A stretch of 64,000 nt of DNA, taken from positions 36,164,225 through 36,228,224 of the forward strand of contig ML660772.1 in NCBI GenBank assembly GCA_007570785.1, written 5' to 3'. Below are positions 13,731-28,560 of this stretch, one piece after another. Positions within the stretch are counted from its first letter, which is position 1. Every line of letters starts with the position of its first letter. The notes below the pieces were generated by a model. It searched no databases and had not been told where the DNA came from. It worked only from the letters and a program-made list of their open reading frames with translations. Source of the DNA: Antilocapra americana (Eukaryota; Chordata; Mammalia; Artiodactyla; Antilocapridae). Both the position numbers and the translations under genes were made by a program.

Positions 13731-13947
13731 GGCTTCCCAGGTGGTGCAATAGTAAAGAATCTGCCTGCCAACGCAGGGGTTGAAAGTGATGCAAGTTCTA
13801 GCCCTAGTCTGGGAGGATGCCGTGGAGAAGGAAATAACAACCCACTCCAGTTTTCTTGCCTGGGAAATCCCATGGACAGAGGAGCCTGGTAGGCTTCTGT
13901 TCATGGGACCGCAAAGAATTGGGCATGACTGAGTTCTGAGCATGCAC
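13731..13947 (+). mobile_element. Bov-tA SINE with target-site duplication
   Basis: GGCTTCCCAGGTGGTGCAATAG starts a typical copy that ends GACTGAGTTCTGAGCATGCAC. The flanks ATGTTCTATTTAG (13718-13730) and ATGTTCTGTTTAG (13948-13960) form a 13-bp duplication with one mismatch. Confidence 0.92.
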
Positions 13948-13960
13948 ATGTTCTGTTTAG

Positions 13961-15419
13961 GAATCCAAATATGTAAAGCATGGAGGAAAACCAAGTAGGC
14001 TAGAGTTATGAAAATTTTTTATCTTGACTTTCTGTCAACATGAATCTTCCAAACTTCCTTTTTCCCTCTTCCATGGCATCAAGTTTTCTTATAAACTAAA
14101 CAAGAAATACTTTAAGCTATGCCTTTATAAATGTGTGATCATGCTAATAATAAATGTTTCTCATTATACATGTTTACAACCCTGGTTTCTGGGACAGTCT
14201 TCCAGTATCATAAGGATGTCTGTAAGACAGAAAGTATTACTTCTTCTATAGTGACATCTTGAGAATGATAAATGAATGCTCAAGAGAGAAAGAGGGCAAG
14301 CTCCTCAGACCTTCCTAACATCCAAATCAAGAGATGCTTTTATTTTTCCAACTTTCCTTTAAAAGTTCAAATTAAGTAATTTTTTTTCTTTCCTAAAGTT
14401 TGATCTTTAAAAAGTGGCAAGAAATTAAAAATCCAGGAAGTATTTTTCTTTGCTTTCTCTATTTTTTTTTTCCTTCTGTCTTCCTGACCTTGCAAGACCA
14501 TAGTTCCCTAAGACCTCTGACACTTGAAATATCAGAGATCTCTAGGTCAGTTAGTCACTTGTTTCCAGGTATAGGAAATAGGAAACTTCAAACAGGAAAC
14601 TTTCCTCTCCCTCAAAGTGATCCTGAGACATCAGCTGTGGAATCACAAGATGTCTTTAGTTTTGGCAAGTTCTTAAAGTGTGTGTGTGTGTATGTGTGTT
14701 CGTTCTTTCCTCCTGTAGCTAGAAATCTTAGAAAAGGGACCAGCATGGAAAACAGTACATTGTGTACATTTTGAGTTGGCGCCTTCTTGAATTTGTTCTA
14801 CTTTACCTCTAAGCTCTGAGAGCATGAAGAGGAGACAATGAGGCCTATTGTCAGAGTCCCATTGACTTAGCCAGTTGAACACCGAGACTTAAAATTGTTC
14901 ATTCACCTTGAACCTTGTTAATCACTTAATTCAAGAAAAGCAGAAAAATAAGTTTATTTTTAGAGCTTCAAATACAAATTTGAAAAGCTGCAAACTATTA
15001 TTAGGGAATGACCCGGCCTGTTCCTGCAGTGAGACTCTTTGATCTGAAAATAATCTGTACCAACACAGTGTAGTGTCTTTTGCTATGAGGGCTAGTCAGA
15101 TAGGGTCAAATCATGTATCTGTAGAGCTGAACAATGATATGGTATGTGCAGCACTTCTCATTCAATGTCACAGTAATTAACAATTTAATACTTAGTTATT
15201 AAACTACTTCCACATGTTTTAAATGCTAATAAGTACCATGAGTTCTGTATTTAAGGTATAAGATATTGAGGTCTCAGTCCAGCCCATGAGCATTCAGTGA
15301 GAACTCATTGCTTTAAGTCAGGGATCAGAGGAAGAAGCCAAAATGATAAATAGAGGTAATTAAGTGTAGTGGTGAAGAATGAGAGGGAATCATTCGTGTG
15401 ATGAGAGAGAATCCAGCTC
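13961..15419. other. CFTR intron 23, unique stretch
   Basis: No exon or named transposon was recognised. A short GT run lies at 14678-14700. The 124-residue ORF at 14400-14774 has no recognisable family and I treat it as chance. Confidence 0.65.
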
Positions 15420-16010
15420 CAAGCTCTGTCACGGCTGCTTCCACCACAAACTGTCTCCTTCCATCTTTTGCTCCCACTGCCTTGCCCTTCTCATCTTCTT
15501 AAATTCTCTATTGCACACAAAGGAAACTTTTTATAGCACCATTCCAGCTCTGTGCTTTACCGAGTCAAAAACCTGCTAGGACACCCCTTTCTTCATGGGT
15601 AATGTCCAGATTTTTCTATTTGTGGTTTAGGTCCCTGATAATCTGGTTTCAACAACCTTTCTAGTAAGATCCACCACTCTTCACACCCAGCACTTGTAAG
15701 TTTCAGTCAAGCTGGATTTCTCCCATGCTGTGCCATGGGAGATACCTGTTTTCTCACTCATTCCTTTGTCCCTGAATTTCCTCTGTCCGAGATGATCTTT
15801 CTTCTTCTGAGTCACTTTGGTGTCTCTGAGGTTAACTCTGCCAGGTGGCCTTTACTAACTCCCTCCCTTCTCCCTTTAAGCCTGACTCTAACCCCAGCTC
15901 TCCACTCCCACATCCCAGTCCCAAGTGGGATCGAGAACTTTGTTTATAAATCTCTCCTGGCACTTCTCTATGTCTTCTATTGGAGTTATTTATGTATTTA
16001 ATTTCCACCA
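15420..16010 (+). repeat. L2-like ancient LINE remnant
   Basis: The pyrimidine-rich run resembles the 3' part of L2, for example ACCTGCTAGGACACCCCTTTC, GGTCCCTGATAATCTGG, and then CACTCCCACATCCCAGTCCC and TATTGGAGTTATTTATGTATTTAA. Heavily diverged; the assignment is moderate. Confidence 0.5.
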
Positions 16011-16274
16011 AGTATTGTAAACACTTTGTAGATATGCTAGTTAAGGAAGCAGATTTAAACACAAAGTCATCAACAATCAGAAGATTAGCAAGAAGGCTAT
16101 AGTAGAAATGCAAAATAAAACATAGATTTTTTTTTTCCTCTTACCGTTTTTTTCTGTCTCTTATATAACACATACAATAGCTTGCATGGTAGGAATTCAT
16201 TGCCCATATTTTTTGGCTGAGTCATGAAATGTTTGCTCTCATTTCCAACAGGTTGTGGTTCTACTAGTATCTGT

Positions 16275-16400
16275 ATTTTACTAGTATTATAATCTTTGGC
16301 AAGTTACTTAATTTCTCTGAGCCTCAATTTCCTTATCTGTAAAATGGGTATAACGGTAGTAACTACTTTATTGGGGTTTTATGAGGATTAAATGAGTAAA
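16275..16400 (+). repeat. MIR SINE
   Basis: The core GGCAAGTTACTTAATTTCTCTGAGCCTCAATTTCCTTATCTGTAAAATGGG and the following GAGGATTAAATGAG are hallmark MIR sequence. Confidence 0.85.
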
Positions 16401-16539
16401 GGATTAAATAAATTGAAGTACTTAAACTACTTCCTGGTACATGTTACGTATAATACAATACACTCTGTTGTTCTAGTTGTTACTTTTATTTATAGTTCCT
16501 TGAGAATAGGGATCATCTCTCTCTCCTTTCTGTATTGGA

Positions 16540-17000
16540 AAGGAAATGAACTAATGAGTATTGACAGAGAAGATGATAATGAAAGTGGGCCTTAAAGGGT
16601 CAGAAAATGTCTTGGTGTTTAGAAAGGTTTGGGGCAGGGAGTTGTGGAGAGGATATTCCAGGATCCCAGAGAGGCATATTATAAGCCACTACAGAGATGA
16701 CAACTAGAATAAGAGTTGGGGGACAGTGGGCAGACAAGACCATCTGTAGGGAAGCATTAGGAGAAAGAGGGAGACTTGATTCATACTAAAGTGGTCTAGT
16801 GAGTAGTGGGTGGAGTCTTCTTGAGCTGGGAGGTTGGTGGTAAAGGGCAGCAGAAGAGTATGCCATGCTAGCAGCTTGTGGACAGTGGAATTCAGTAGGC
16901 AGGACAAGGAGCAGGGAGACGGGCTCAGAAACTCCCTAGATGTGATGTGTAAGAGCCTGAACTAAGGTGAGTAGGACGTAGGGCGTTGGGCATGGAGTGC
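16540..17000. repeat. Ancient mammalian repeat, family not assigned
   Basis: Purine-rich sequence with GATATTCCAGGATCCCAGAG, then TTGTGGACAGTGGAATTC, resembles a widespread old mammalian interspersed repeat also seen at 19365-20460 and 31110-31900. I cannot name it safely. Confidence 0.35.
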
Positions 17001-17512
17001 CGAATTTAATGGGGAAAAGGAAAATGACTAGTGTGGGTATTAGTACAACACAATTGTACTGTTTCTGAGCCTAAAAATTGAAAACTTGTGGTAATTTAGT
17101 CAGGTCTGGAAATCATGTTTTGATGTTATTTCTGAAAGTGTGTATTAAAACATTGTAGTGAAAAATGACTTTACAGAAACATAATTTGAACATGTTACAA
17201 GCATTTATATACAAATAAATGATTTGTACATCAAGATTATAGTTATTTTTATCAGCCCTATACACTTTCGACTAATAAAATTCACCTAGTTTTTGTTACT
17301 TGATGTTCCTAAAAGCAAAGCAGCATTTAATTTTAGGCATTCTGTAATGTCACATTAGGATATTGATTTCTTCATATTGGATGATTTTAATTACACAGAT
17401 TTAACTTATAATGGAGTTTTGCAGACATTGCCAAAAGGTGAGATCACAGACGCTGTGATGCTTATGAGTATTTGGGTCACATTTTAATAAAACTATACAT
17501 GGTCTTTGCACA
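17001..17512. other. CFTR intron 23, unique A+T-rich stretch
   Basis: I see no gene, named repeat or regulatory signal here. Confidence 0.6.
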
Positions 17513-17591
17513 TACGTATATATATACACATATATGTATGAAGGTATATGTATATGTTATATATAATGTATTTTATATATTAAAATATATG
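17513..17591. repeat. Alternating AT/GT low-complexity tract
   Basis: About 80 bp is made almost wholly of TATATA, TACACATA and TATGTATATG strings with strong internal self-complementarity, directly abutting the Bov-tA at 17593. Confidence 0.85.
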
Positions 17592-17592
17592 T

Positions 17593-17812
17593 AGGCTTCC
17601 CAGTTTCATGCTAGTGGTAAAGAACCTGCCTGTCATTTCAGGAGATATATGAGTCTCAGGTTTGATCCCTAACTCAGAAAGATTTCCTGAAGGAGGGCAT
17701 TTCAACCCACTCCGGTATTCTTGCCTGGAGAATCCCTTGGATAGAGGAGTCTGGTGGGCTGTAGTCCATAGAGTCACATAGAGTCAGACATGCTGAAGTG
17801 ACTTCGCATGCT
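17593..17812 (+). mobile_element. Bov-tA SINE
   Basis: The copy runs from GGCTTCCCAGTTTCATGCTAG to GACATGCTGAAGTGACTTCGCATGC and includes the CCACTCCGGTATTCTTGCCTGG block. Confidence 0.88.
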
Positions 17813-18614
17813 ATACATATACATATTCCCCTTCTGAGCCAAAACAAAACAATACTGTTCTTAAAGATAAGTCATTCCTCCCATTTATTTAATTTATCCT
17901 ACGTTTATTAACCACAGAAGCCAAATCCCTTTTTTGTTTTTCCTCTGACATCCAAGACTAAAGCATGATGCCTGTTGCTGTGATGTGTGACCAGCTCCAA
18001 GCATTCCCCCTAGGCTTGCCATCTCCAGTTGAGTGGTTGAGGAGTGAGCTTCAGGGAAGAGAGAGGTCAGGGGTGAACGATGGTGGCTCTCTTTGTTCTT
18101 CCTTGAGTCCCAAGTATTATTCTTTGTAGTGTACATACATGACATTAAATAAACATCAAATATTTGTACATTCTGATTTTCCTACTGGTGGACATTTTCT
18201 TGAAAGAGAAGTAGCAGATCATTGTGATCTATAGTTTCAGGTTGTTGGTTTTTTGCTGCACAATCAGACTATGCCACCAAACCATATAACTTCTCAGGAC
18301 CCTGGCTGTTTCATTCATACACCAGGGAAAGGACATAAGTGACCTCCAAGGACATCTCACCTTTAGAGATGAGTTTGTAGAAACACAGAGTTCAGTAATA
18401 TAGAAAACAGTAAGACAGCCGCTGGCACTGCTCAGAAACAAGTGAGTGCTGGACTGTTTATAAGACGAGAATGGCATGTTTGATTAGCTGTGTGAAATGG
18501 AATTCGACTGAACCACTTTAATTTTTCTTTAAAGTTAAAATAAAAGTATTGATACTATTTTAATGCTAGACTATAAACTGTAAACAAAAGACCTATAGAA
18601 TTTGTCATGTCACA
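17813..18614. other. CFTR intron 23, unique stretch
   Basis: No repeat or gene was recognised. ORFs on the minus strand here (17894-18145, 18229-18477) show no known motif. Confidence 0.6.
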
Positions 18615-18797
18615 TCATGTTTAGTCGCTTTAGTTGTGTCCGACTCTTTGAGATCCTATGGACTGTAGCCCATCAGTCCACGGGATTCTCCAGGCAAGAA
18701 TCCTGGAGTGGGTTGCCATGCCCTCTCCTCCAGGGATTGAACCCAGGTCTTCCACACTGCATTCAGATTCTTTACCATCTGAGTCACTAGGGAAGCA
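18615..18797 (-). mobile_element. BovA/Bov-tA SINE, antisense
   Basis: The + strand reads TTTAGTCGCTTTAGTTGTGTCCGACTC and ends GAGTCACTAGGGAAGC, the reverse complement of the SINE. Confidence 0.88.
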
Positions 18798-18837
18798 TGA
18801 TATCAAATCCACTGCATCTAAAACTTTTGGATCTCTG

Positions 18838-19053
18838 AAAGTGAAAAGTGAAAGTGTTAGTCACTCAGTTGTGTCTGAGACTTTGCAACCCCATAGATAG
18901 TAGCCTGCCATTCTCTTCTGTCCATGGAATTCTCCAGGCAAGAATACTGGAGTGGGTAGCCTTTCCCTTCTCCAGGGCTTCTTCCTGACCCAGGGATCAA
19001 ACCCAGGTCTCCTGCATTGCAAGTAGATTCTTTGCCAGCAGAGCCACCAAAGC
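18838..19053 (-). mobile_element. BovA/Bov-tA SINE, antisense
   Basis: GTGAAAGTGTTAGTCACTCAGTTGTGTC to CAGCAGAGCCACCAAAGC is a second antisense copy, only about 40 bp after the previous one. Confidence 0.9.
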
Positions 19054-19364
19054 TTAGTCTAGCTTCAACAAATAACTTTGTTCCTTCATAATTTTGGATA
19101 TGTATCTTTTGCATAAAATTAATTAACATATAATATGTTGCCATATGTTTGATAAATATTACATGTAAATTATCAGGCTGCTGTGGCAAAAGGTGTACCT
19201 TTTCTCAAGCTGTTAAAAAGAAATATTAAAGCTTTAATGGGCTGTTGTTATTATTCATTTAAAGACACTGGGTTTTGGTAGCTACTCTTCCATAAGGAAG
19301 AAAAATAATATTTGCTGAACTCTATTGATATTTTCATAGTTTTACTTCTTATGTTCCCATCAGC
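19054..19364. other. CFTR intron 23, unique stretch
   Basis: A+T-rich; nothing recognised. Confidence 0.6.
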
Positions 19365-20463
19365 CCATTTATTTATTCAGACAATATTTACTGAGCATAC
19401 ACCATGTAAAGCCTGTGTGCTAAGGACAGGTTAGACAGCAGTTACGGTCTAGGAGAAGAGTAAGACGTTAAAAACAAAATGCTCATAATGCATATTTACT
19501 TTTATTAATAATATTCACTGTAAGCTGTGAAAGTAAAGAATAGGTATTATGATATCTTATATTGAGGCACCTTATTTGGTTTTAAGAATCAAGAGAGATT
19601 CTCTGAGGAAGTGACATTGAACTTGAGACCTGAAAAATACAGTTGGCCATACGAAGAAGACAGGAGATGAGATTCCCATGCAAGAAGGATAGAATGTGTG
19701 AAGTGAACTGAGGAATTAAAAGAAAGCCAGGTGGCTGGAGTGAAAAAGGGAGTGGAGTGGACAAGGGTACTAGATAAGCCACACGAAGTGAAAAAGGCTG
19801 CACGATGCTGGATCTGTAGGTGATCTTAAGGGTTTTACCTTTTGCCCTGAATGTAATGGAAAGCCATTGAAGGTTTTTTTTTTTAATTAAAAAAATTGTT
19901 TATTTTTGACCTTGTTAGATCTTCGTTATTGCATTCAGGCTTTCTCTAGTTACAGTGAGTGGAGGCTACTCTCTAGTTGCTGTTCATGGGCTTCTCATTG
20001 AGGTGGCTTCTCTTGTTGCAGAGCACCGGAGCTGGGGAATGCAGGCTTCAGTATTTCCAGTATGTGGGCTCAGTAGTTGTAGCGCACAGGCTTATTTTCC
20101 CTGAGGGATCTTCCTGGACCAGGGATCGAACCCATGTCCCATGCACTGGCAGACAGATTCTTAACCATTGGGCTACCAGGGAAGTCCCCACTGAAGTTTT
20201 TTTTAAAAGGTTAATGACATGATCCAGTTTATATTGATGGTGATTTCTTTGATTGCTAAAGCAAGGAAACAGGAGGTTCTTTCAGTGTTCAGAGAAAGAT
20301 GCTGGTGGCTTGAACTATGTGGTAGCCAAAGTGATAGAGAAATACATGGCTTTGAGATATATTGGGTAAACAATCCACAGGAATGATGATTAATTCCTTT
20401 TAGGATGATCAGGGAGAAAGATAAGGCATGTATAACTCTGAATTTTGTGGATTGATAAAATGA
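19365..20463. repeat. Ancient mammalian repeat split by a CHR SINE
   Basis: The left part has L2-like TTTACTGAGCATACACCATGTAAAGCC, then GTGACATTGAACTTGAGACCTGAAAAA and GAATGTAATGGAAAGCCATTGAAGG. The repeat resumes after the SINE (GTTAATGACATGATCCAG, GATGCTGGTGGCTTGAAC). The continuity across 19873-20189 shows a single old repeat interrupted later. Confidence 0.55.
19873..20189 (-). mobile_element. CHR-type SINE (Cetartiodactyla), antisense
   Basis: It starts with poly(T), continues through TTGCATTCAGGCTTTCTCTAGTT and GGGATCTTCCTGGACCAGGGATCGAACCCATGTCCC, and ends CCATTGGGCTACCAGGGAAGTCCC. The flanks repeat a TGAAG-T(n) motif. Confidence 0.85.
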
Positions 20464-20627
20464 AGGGCATCCCTGGTGTCTCAAATTGTGGACTCCACCT
20501 GCAATGTGGGAGACCCGAATTCTGTCCCTGGGTTGGGAAGATCCCCTGGAGAAGGGACCAGCTACCCACTCCAGTATTCTGGCCTGGAGAATTCAATGTA
20601 CAGAGGAGCCTGGAGGGCTACAGTCCA
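20464..20627 (+). mobile_element. Bov-tA SINE, left half, split by BovB
   Basis: The copy begins GGGCATCCCTGGTGTCTC and runs to GGAGGGCTACAGTCCA, where BovB breaks in. The right half resumes at 22378. Confidence 0.92.
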
Positions 20628-22377
20628 GTTCAGTTCAATTGCTGAGTTAGGTCTGACTCTTTGCGACCCCATGGACTACAGCACGCCAGGCCTCCCGGTC
20701 CATCACCAGCTCCCAAAGTTTATTCAAACTCATCTCTGTTGAGTCAGTGATGCCATCCAACCATCTCTTCCTCTGTCATCCCCTTCTCCTCCCGCCTTCA
20801 ATCTTTCCCAGCATCAGGGTCTTTTCCAGTGCGTCATTTCTTCATGTCAGGTGGCCAAAGTATTGGAGTGTCAGCTTCAGCATCAGTTCTTCCAATGAAT
20901 ATTCAGGACTGATTTACTTTAGGATGGAATGTTTGGATATCCTTGCAGTCCCAGGGACTCTCGAGAGTCTTCTCCGACACCACAGTTCAAAAGCATCAAT
21001 CTTTGACGCTCAACTTTCTTTATAGTCCAACTCTCTCATCCATACATGACTACTGGAAAAACCATAGCTTTGACTAGACAGACATTTGTTGGCAAAGTAA
21101 TGTCTCTGCTTTTTAATATGCTGTCTAGGTTGATCATAATTTTTCTTCCAAGGAGCAAGCATCTTTTAATTTCATGGCTGCAGTCACCATCTGCAGTGAT
21201 TTTGGAGCTCAAAAAAAATAGTCTCTCATTGTTTCCTCATCTATTTGCCATGAAGTGATGGGACCAGATACCATGATCTTGATTTTCTGAATGTTGAGTT
21301 TTAAACCAAGTTTTTCACTCTCCTCTTTCACTTTCATCAAGAGGCTCTTTAGTTTTTCCTCACTTTCTGCCATAAGTGTGGTATCATCTGCATATCTGAG
21401 GTTATTGATATTCCTCCCAGCAGTGTTGATTCCAGTTTGTGCTTCTTCCTGCCCAGCGTTTCTCATGATGTACTCTGCATATAAGTTAAATAAACAGGGT
21501 GACAATATACAGCCTTGATGTACTCCTTTCCTGATTTGGAACCAGTCTGTTGTTTCATGTCCAGTTCTAATTGTTGCTTCCTGACCTGCATACAGATTCC
21601 TCAAGAGACAGGTCAGGTGGTCTGGTATTCCCATTTCTTTCAGAATTTTCCACAGTTTATTGTGATCCACACAGTCAAAGGCTTTGGCATAGTCAATAAA
21701 GCAGAAGTAGATGTTTTTCTGGAACTCTCTTGCTTTTTCAGTGACCCATCGAATGTTGGCAATTTGATGTCTGGTTCCTCTGCCTTTTCTAAATCCAGCT
21801 TGATCATCTGGAAGTTCATGGTTCATGTACTGTTGAAGCCTGGCTTGGAGAATTTTGAGCATTACTTTACTAGTGTGTGAGATGACTGCAGTTGTGCGGT
21901 AGTTTGAACATTCTTTGGCATTGCTTTTCTTTGGGACTAGAATGAAAACTGACCTTTTCCAGTCCTGTGGGCACTGCTGAGTTTTCCAAATATCCTGGCA
22001 TATTGAGTGCAACACTTTTACAGCATCATCTTTTAGGATTTGAAAGAGCTCAACTGAAATTCCATCACCTCCACTAGCTTTCTTCATAGTGATGGTTCCT
22101 AAGGCCCACTTGACTTCACATTCCAAGTTGTCTGGCTCTGAGTGATCAGACCATTGTGGTTATCTGAGTCATGAAGATCTTTTTTGTATAGTTCTTCTGT
22201 GTATTCTTTCCACCTCTTCTTACTATCTTCTGCTTCTGTTAGGTCCATACCGTTTCTGTCCTTTATTGTGACCATCTTTGCATGATATGGTCCCTTAGTA
22301 TCTCTAATTTTCTTGACTAGATCTCTAATCTTTCCCATTCTATTGTTTTCCTCTATTTCTTTGCATTGATCACTGTT
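20628..22377 (-). mobile_element. BovB LINE, antisense, 5'-truncated, with a 305-codon RT frame
   Basis: The element has the BovB 3' end on the left (CAGTTCAATTGCTGAGTTAGG complement) and is flanked by a perfect 10-bp duplication, CTACAGTCCA (20618-20627 and 22378-22387). Its minus-strand frame at 22126-21209 is the longest ORF in the window. It shows RT motif A in FCFIDYAKAFDCVDH, motif B in GVHQGCILSPCLFNLYAE, and the catalytic YADD in NLRYADDTTLM. The upstream frame (22338-22099) is out of register, so there is a frameshift near 22100-22126. The endonuclease half is absent, so the copy cannot move alone. Confidence 0.93.
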
Positions 22378-22432
22378 CTACAGTCCATGAGTTCGCAAAG
22401 AGTAGGACATGACCGAGTGACTTTCATTTTCA
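22378..22432 (+). mobile_element. Bov-tA SINE, right half
   Basis: CTACAGTCCATGAGTTCGCAAAGAG to GACCGAGTGACTTTCA completes the SINE begun at 20464; the first ten bases are the BovB target duplication. Confidence 0.9.
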
Positions 22433-23015
22433 AAATAAAGGTACTGTCTGCTGGAATGGAAAAACCCAGAGGTAGCGCAGATTTTAGAAAATCAAAAAAG
22501 GTGACATCTCCCCCACTGTACAGTAACACTGAAACTTAAAAAGATTGGGTTCTTGTTTGTAGGTACACCTGCCAGGCAAGAGCTGCATTGTCACAGCATC
22601 TGCACAAGACATCTTGCCCTTAACAAGCTTCTGTGTTTGCTTTGATGTTACAATACCTTCAGCCTATACCTGTGGTCCTCCAGAATGTTGGCATTTTTCC
22701 ATTTGGCTAAAGTAAAATGTCATATTTTGCTGTTGCATTCGACATGTAAGTCCCCGTGAAAGTTATAAGGACACTGTAGCCCAAATAAAAGCCTTCAAAT
22801 CAGGTCCTGCATGGGAAGAGAAAGCTAAACTCTCGGTTCACAGTGTAGGTACTGAGTCTGTGGCTTGAGGAATGGATAGCAGTGCTTGAATTTACAACTG
22901 TGCTGGACCCACTAGGCTGCTTCTGCCCGACTTTTAATCTTTCCTGAACTCCAGACCAGGAGTCAAAACTGGTCTGCCTAGGATGTGAGGCATTTTGCTA
23001 TGAATTTGAGGAGTA
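22433..23015. other. CFTR intron 23, unique stretch
   Basis: Nothing recognised. Confidence 0.6.
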
Positions 23016-23200
23016 CTCTAAAGGTTTGAATTCCAACTCTACAACTACTAGCTCAGTAACCTTGGGCAAGTCACTTAACTTTTCCCAACTGTGATTTCTT
23101 TATGAACAACAGTAAGATCTGTTTCGTTAAATTGATATGAAGATAGAAAGAGACAACCCATGTAAAGAGTCTTATCTGGCTCGTGGCAAACCTGCCATAG
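23016..23200 (+). repeat. MIR SINE, diverged
   Basis: GTTTGAATTCCAACTCTACAACTACTAGCTCAGTAACCTTGGGCAAGTCACTTAACTT is MIR core sequence. Confidence 0.75.
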
Positions 23201-24490
23201 ACTCTGTTGTAGCCTCTGAGTTCCTAGTAGAGGTAACTTTAGTGAAGTGATGCATTGTCTGATACTTCGTAAACCCTTACAGTTGTTATCTCACATCTTT
23301 CTCAGTAGTGCTAGAAACTTTCATATAAAGACAGTATTAAAAGAAAATATGTGAAAGACAGTAAATGGCAAAATTCCATTGGCAAGCCTTTGAACTTTAG
23401 ATACTAAATAGACCTGATTGCTTCAGTAATAAATTGACTGGCATTCTCAGAGCCACTTCTTATTTAATTATCTTTACTTTACAGACTCTCTTGATAGCAT
23501 ACATTGTCTGCTCTCTTTATCTTATTTGAACATTACTTTCATTTACTTGGAAGCTTGGAGGAGGATGTACAAAAAATATATCCATCACCTCTTATGAGCT
23601 CATGAGTCATATATTGTCTCTTCTGTAAAGCAGTGGAAGTATCCCTTAGGAACTGATTTGATGCAGATTAAGAAATACCAGCATAAGCTTCTTCTTGCCT
23701 TCTGCAGAGGGTTCCTGAGATATTTGGCAACAACCTTGTTCCTTAAGCCATAAATTATGCCCCAAGGAATGAAGTCTCCAATAGGACTATCTTTGAACTT
23801 GACTGCCATGTCAGGGCACAGACACCATTCATCTGGGGCCAACTTACCTTCTGTAGTTCCTCACAAATCAAATGGGTGCTGAGTATTCTCTCTGTCTAAG
23901 GCAGCTAGTGAAAATATTCAAAAAATTTAGTTATCAGTTTTCCTTACTGTGTTATTAACCAAAGGCAAAAGAAAAGAGGTAAAGAAAAAAATTTTCTGAA
24001 TGTTAACATCAAAAGTATTTTTCAGTTCACCCATATATACAGAGAGAGACCTAAATATTATTGTTGCTGCATTTCCCAATGAGACAGTGATTTTCTTAAA
24101 TTTATTTTTTATTCATATAGGCAGACCTAAGTAGACAGTCATGTGGCAAGCAAGGGTGGTAGCTGTGCAGTGTTCCTTAACAGGAAATTAGATTGTCAAT
24201 TTTCCACCTCAGCACGATCCATCTCATCTACCCCTCTTCCTTTCTGTGACATGCAGTCAGTTACACAAATATTTGATTTTTTATTCTTTCACTGATTTCT
24301 AAATTGTAACCCTTTCTTGTGCCTTTCTAGGTACAAGTGTGCCTTGGTTTATAGACCATATGAACATATGTGTTTGAGTGTCTGTAAATTCATACAGTCT
24401 CAAAATCCCTTAGGAAGCTAGGATTATAAAAGAAATCCAAGGAAAATACCAGAACAAAATAAGAATTTTGTTCCAACAAGTTCATTATAA
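23201..24490. other. CFTR intron 23, unique stretch
   Basis: No exon or named repeat was recognised. An 80-residue minus-strand ORF at 23842-23600 has no recognisable family. Confidence 0.6.
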
Positions 24491-24508
24491 CTCATAAACA
24501 TAATTTTT

Positions 24509-24613
24509 TTTGTCTGCACTGCACGGTATGTGGAACGTCCCTGACCAGGAATGAGACTTGTGCCCCCTGCAGTGGAAATATAGAGTCTTAGCCACTGAAC
24601 CACCAGGGAAATC
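24509..24613 (-). mobile_element. CHR-type SINE fragment with target-site duplication
   Basis: After a T run, the copy reads GTCTGCACTGCACGGTATGTGG to GCCACTGAACCACCAGGGAAATC. Flanks 24491-24508 and 24614-24631 (CTCATAAACATAATTTTT / CTCATAAGCATAATTTTT) match at 17 of 18 positions. Confidence 0.88.
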
Positions 24614-24631
24614 CTCATAAGCATAATTTTT

Positions 24632-24965
24632 AACTTTAATTTTATATTATATTTGCTTATATTGCTCTGAATAAAAAATTTTAATTTCCCACAACTTAAA
24701 GTGATCTCAGTTTCTTTATCCTAAGGACATGGAAGTTAGATAAGTATTCATAAGGGGTTTCCGATGTAGCTGTAATATTTTATTTCTTTAAAAAAGATAC
24801 AAAGCAAATATAAAAATTTTTTAAATTAAAACTGAGTGGTAAGTACATAGATGTTTTATTATTTTTTTAAATATTTTTTCTGTTTGGAATATTTCACAAT
24901 AAAATAAGGGAAATATACAAAGATGTTTAGGTTATTCATGCTTTCCTCTTTTCTTATTACTATAG
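24632..24965. other. CFTR intron 23, 3' end
   Basis: A+T-rich; it ends in a pyrimidine tract (CTTTCCTCTTTTCTTATTACTATAG) that forms the exon 24 acceptor. Confidence 0.8.
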
Positions 24966-27690
<2,725 letters not shown>

Positions 27691-28560
27691 TGTGCCTGTT
27701 CCCAGAACTCCCTCGCTGACGTTTCAGCATGGACAGGCATCTTATGTCCATAAGCGAGTTTCTCAGCCGCACCACCCACACAGTTGTCCTGCGTTTCCAG
27801 CCTCTGTGAATGGCATCACCAGCTTCTTGTTGCCCAAAGCCAAGACCTGGGGCTCATCCTTGACTCCTAATTTCTCCACCTGTCTCCACCTATTAAGTTC
27901 TGTCAAGGATGTTTCTTGCAAATATATAGAATATATTCACTTTTCTCTGTCCCCATCTCACATCACTCCTAATTCTTGTGTGATTTTTGAAATAGACCCC
28001 TTTCCAGTTTCTCTCTTACTGGCTCCTTACAGTTCATTCTGCCCTTTGCAGCCTTGCGTCTGATTGCTCGTTTCTCCCCTTCTTATGGCTCCTTATCGCC
28101 TTTTGGACAAAGTCCACACTGCTCATAGTTGATTTTGTCTCTGCCCGTCTCTAACCTCCCTTCCCAGCTGCCCCTGCTTAGCAGGATCCAGCTACACTGA
28201 ATTTATTTGGTTCCTCTAAGGCACCTTATGCTCTCTGTTCTGCAGAGGCTTTTTCACATGCTCTGTGTCTGGGACACCCTGCTAGCCCTTCACTATCTGC
28301 CCCTCCTCATCATTCAGGCCTCACTTCTTCTCAGAAACCTGCCCTGATGCTCCAGGTATGAGGAACCCCTCTGAGGTGTCTCCTATACCTCCATTTCTCT
28401 GCACGAGAGATTCACCTCTTAACTTGTCCACTTCCCCCACAGGCTTGTAAGCTCCTCAAGGGCAGGGATGAGTCTGTGGTGATTCCAGTGCCTAGAGCAG
28501 TGTGGGGCATGTGGATGGTGTTCAGTAAATATGGACTGAATGAATGAATGAATGATTCGT
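27691..28560 (+). repeat. L2 LINE remnant
   Basis: The 3' part is clear: CATGCTCTGTGTCTGGGACACCCTGCT, GGCTTGTAAGCTCCTCAAGGGCAGGGATGAGTCTGTG and the terminal (GAAT)n in GGACTGAATGAATGAATGAATG. The 5' edge is uncertain; the 123-residue ORF inside it is not a host gene. Confidence 0.75.

Noticed and set aside
21209..22126. 305-codon ORF as a possible host gene
   Set aside because: Motifs and flanking duplication show it is BovB reverse transcriptase.
23600..23842. 80-codon minus-strand ORF in intron 23
   Set aside because: No recognisable family, no poly(A) or duplication, and length compatible with chance.
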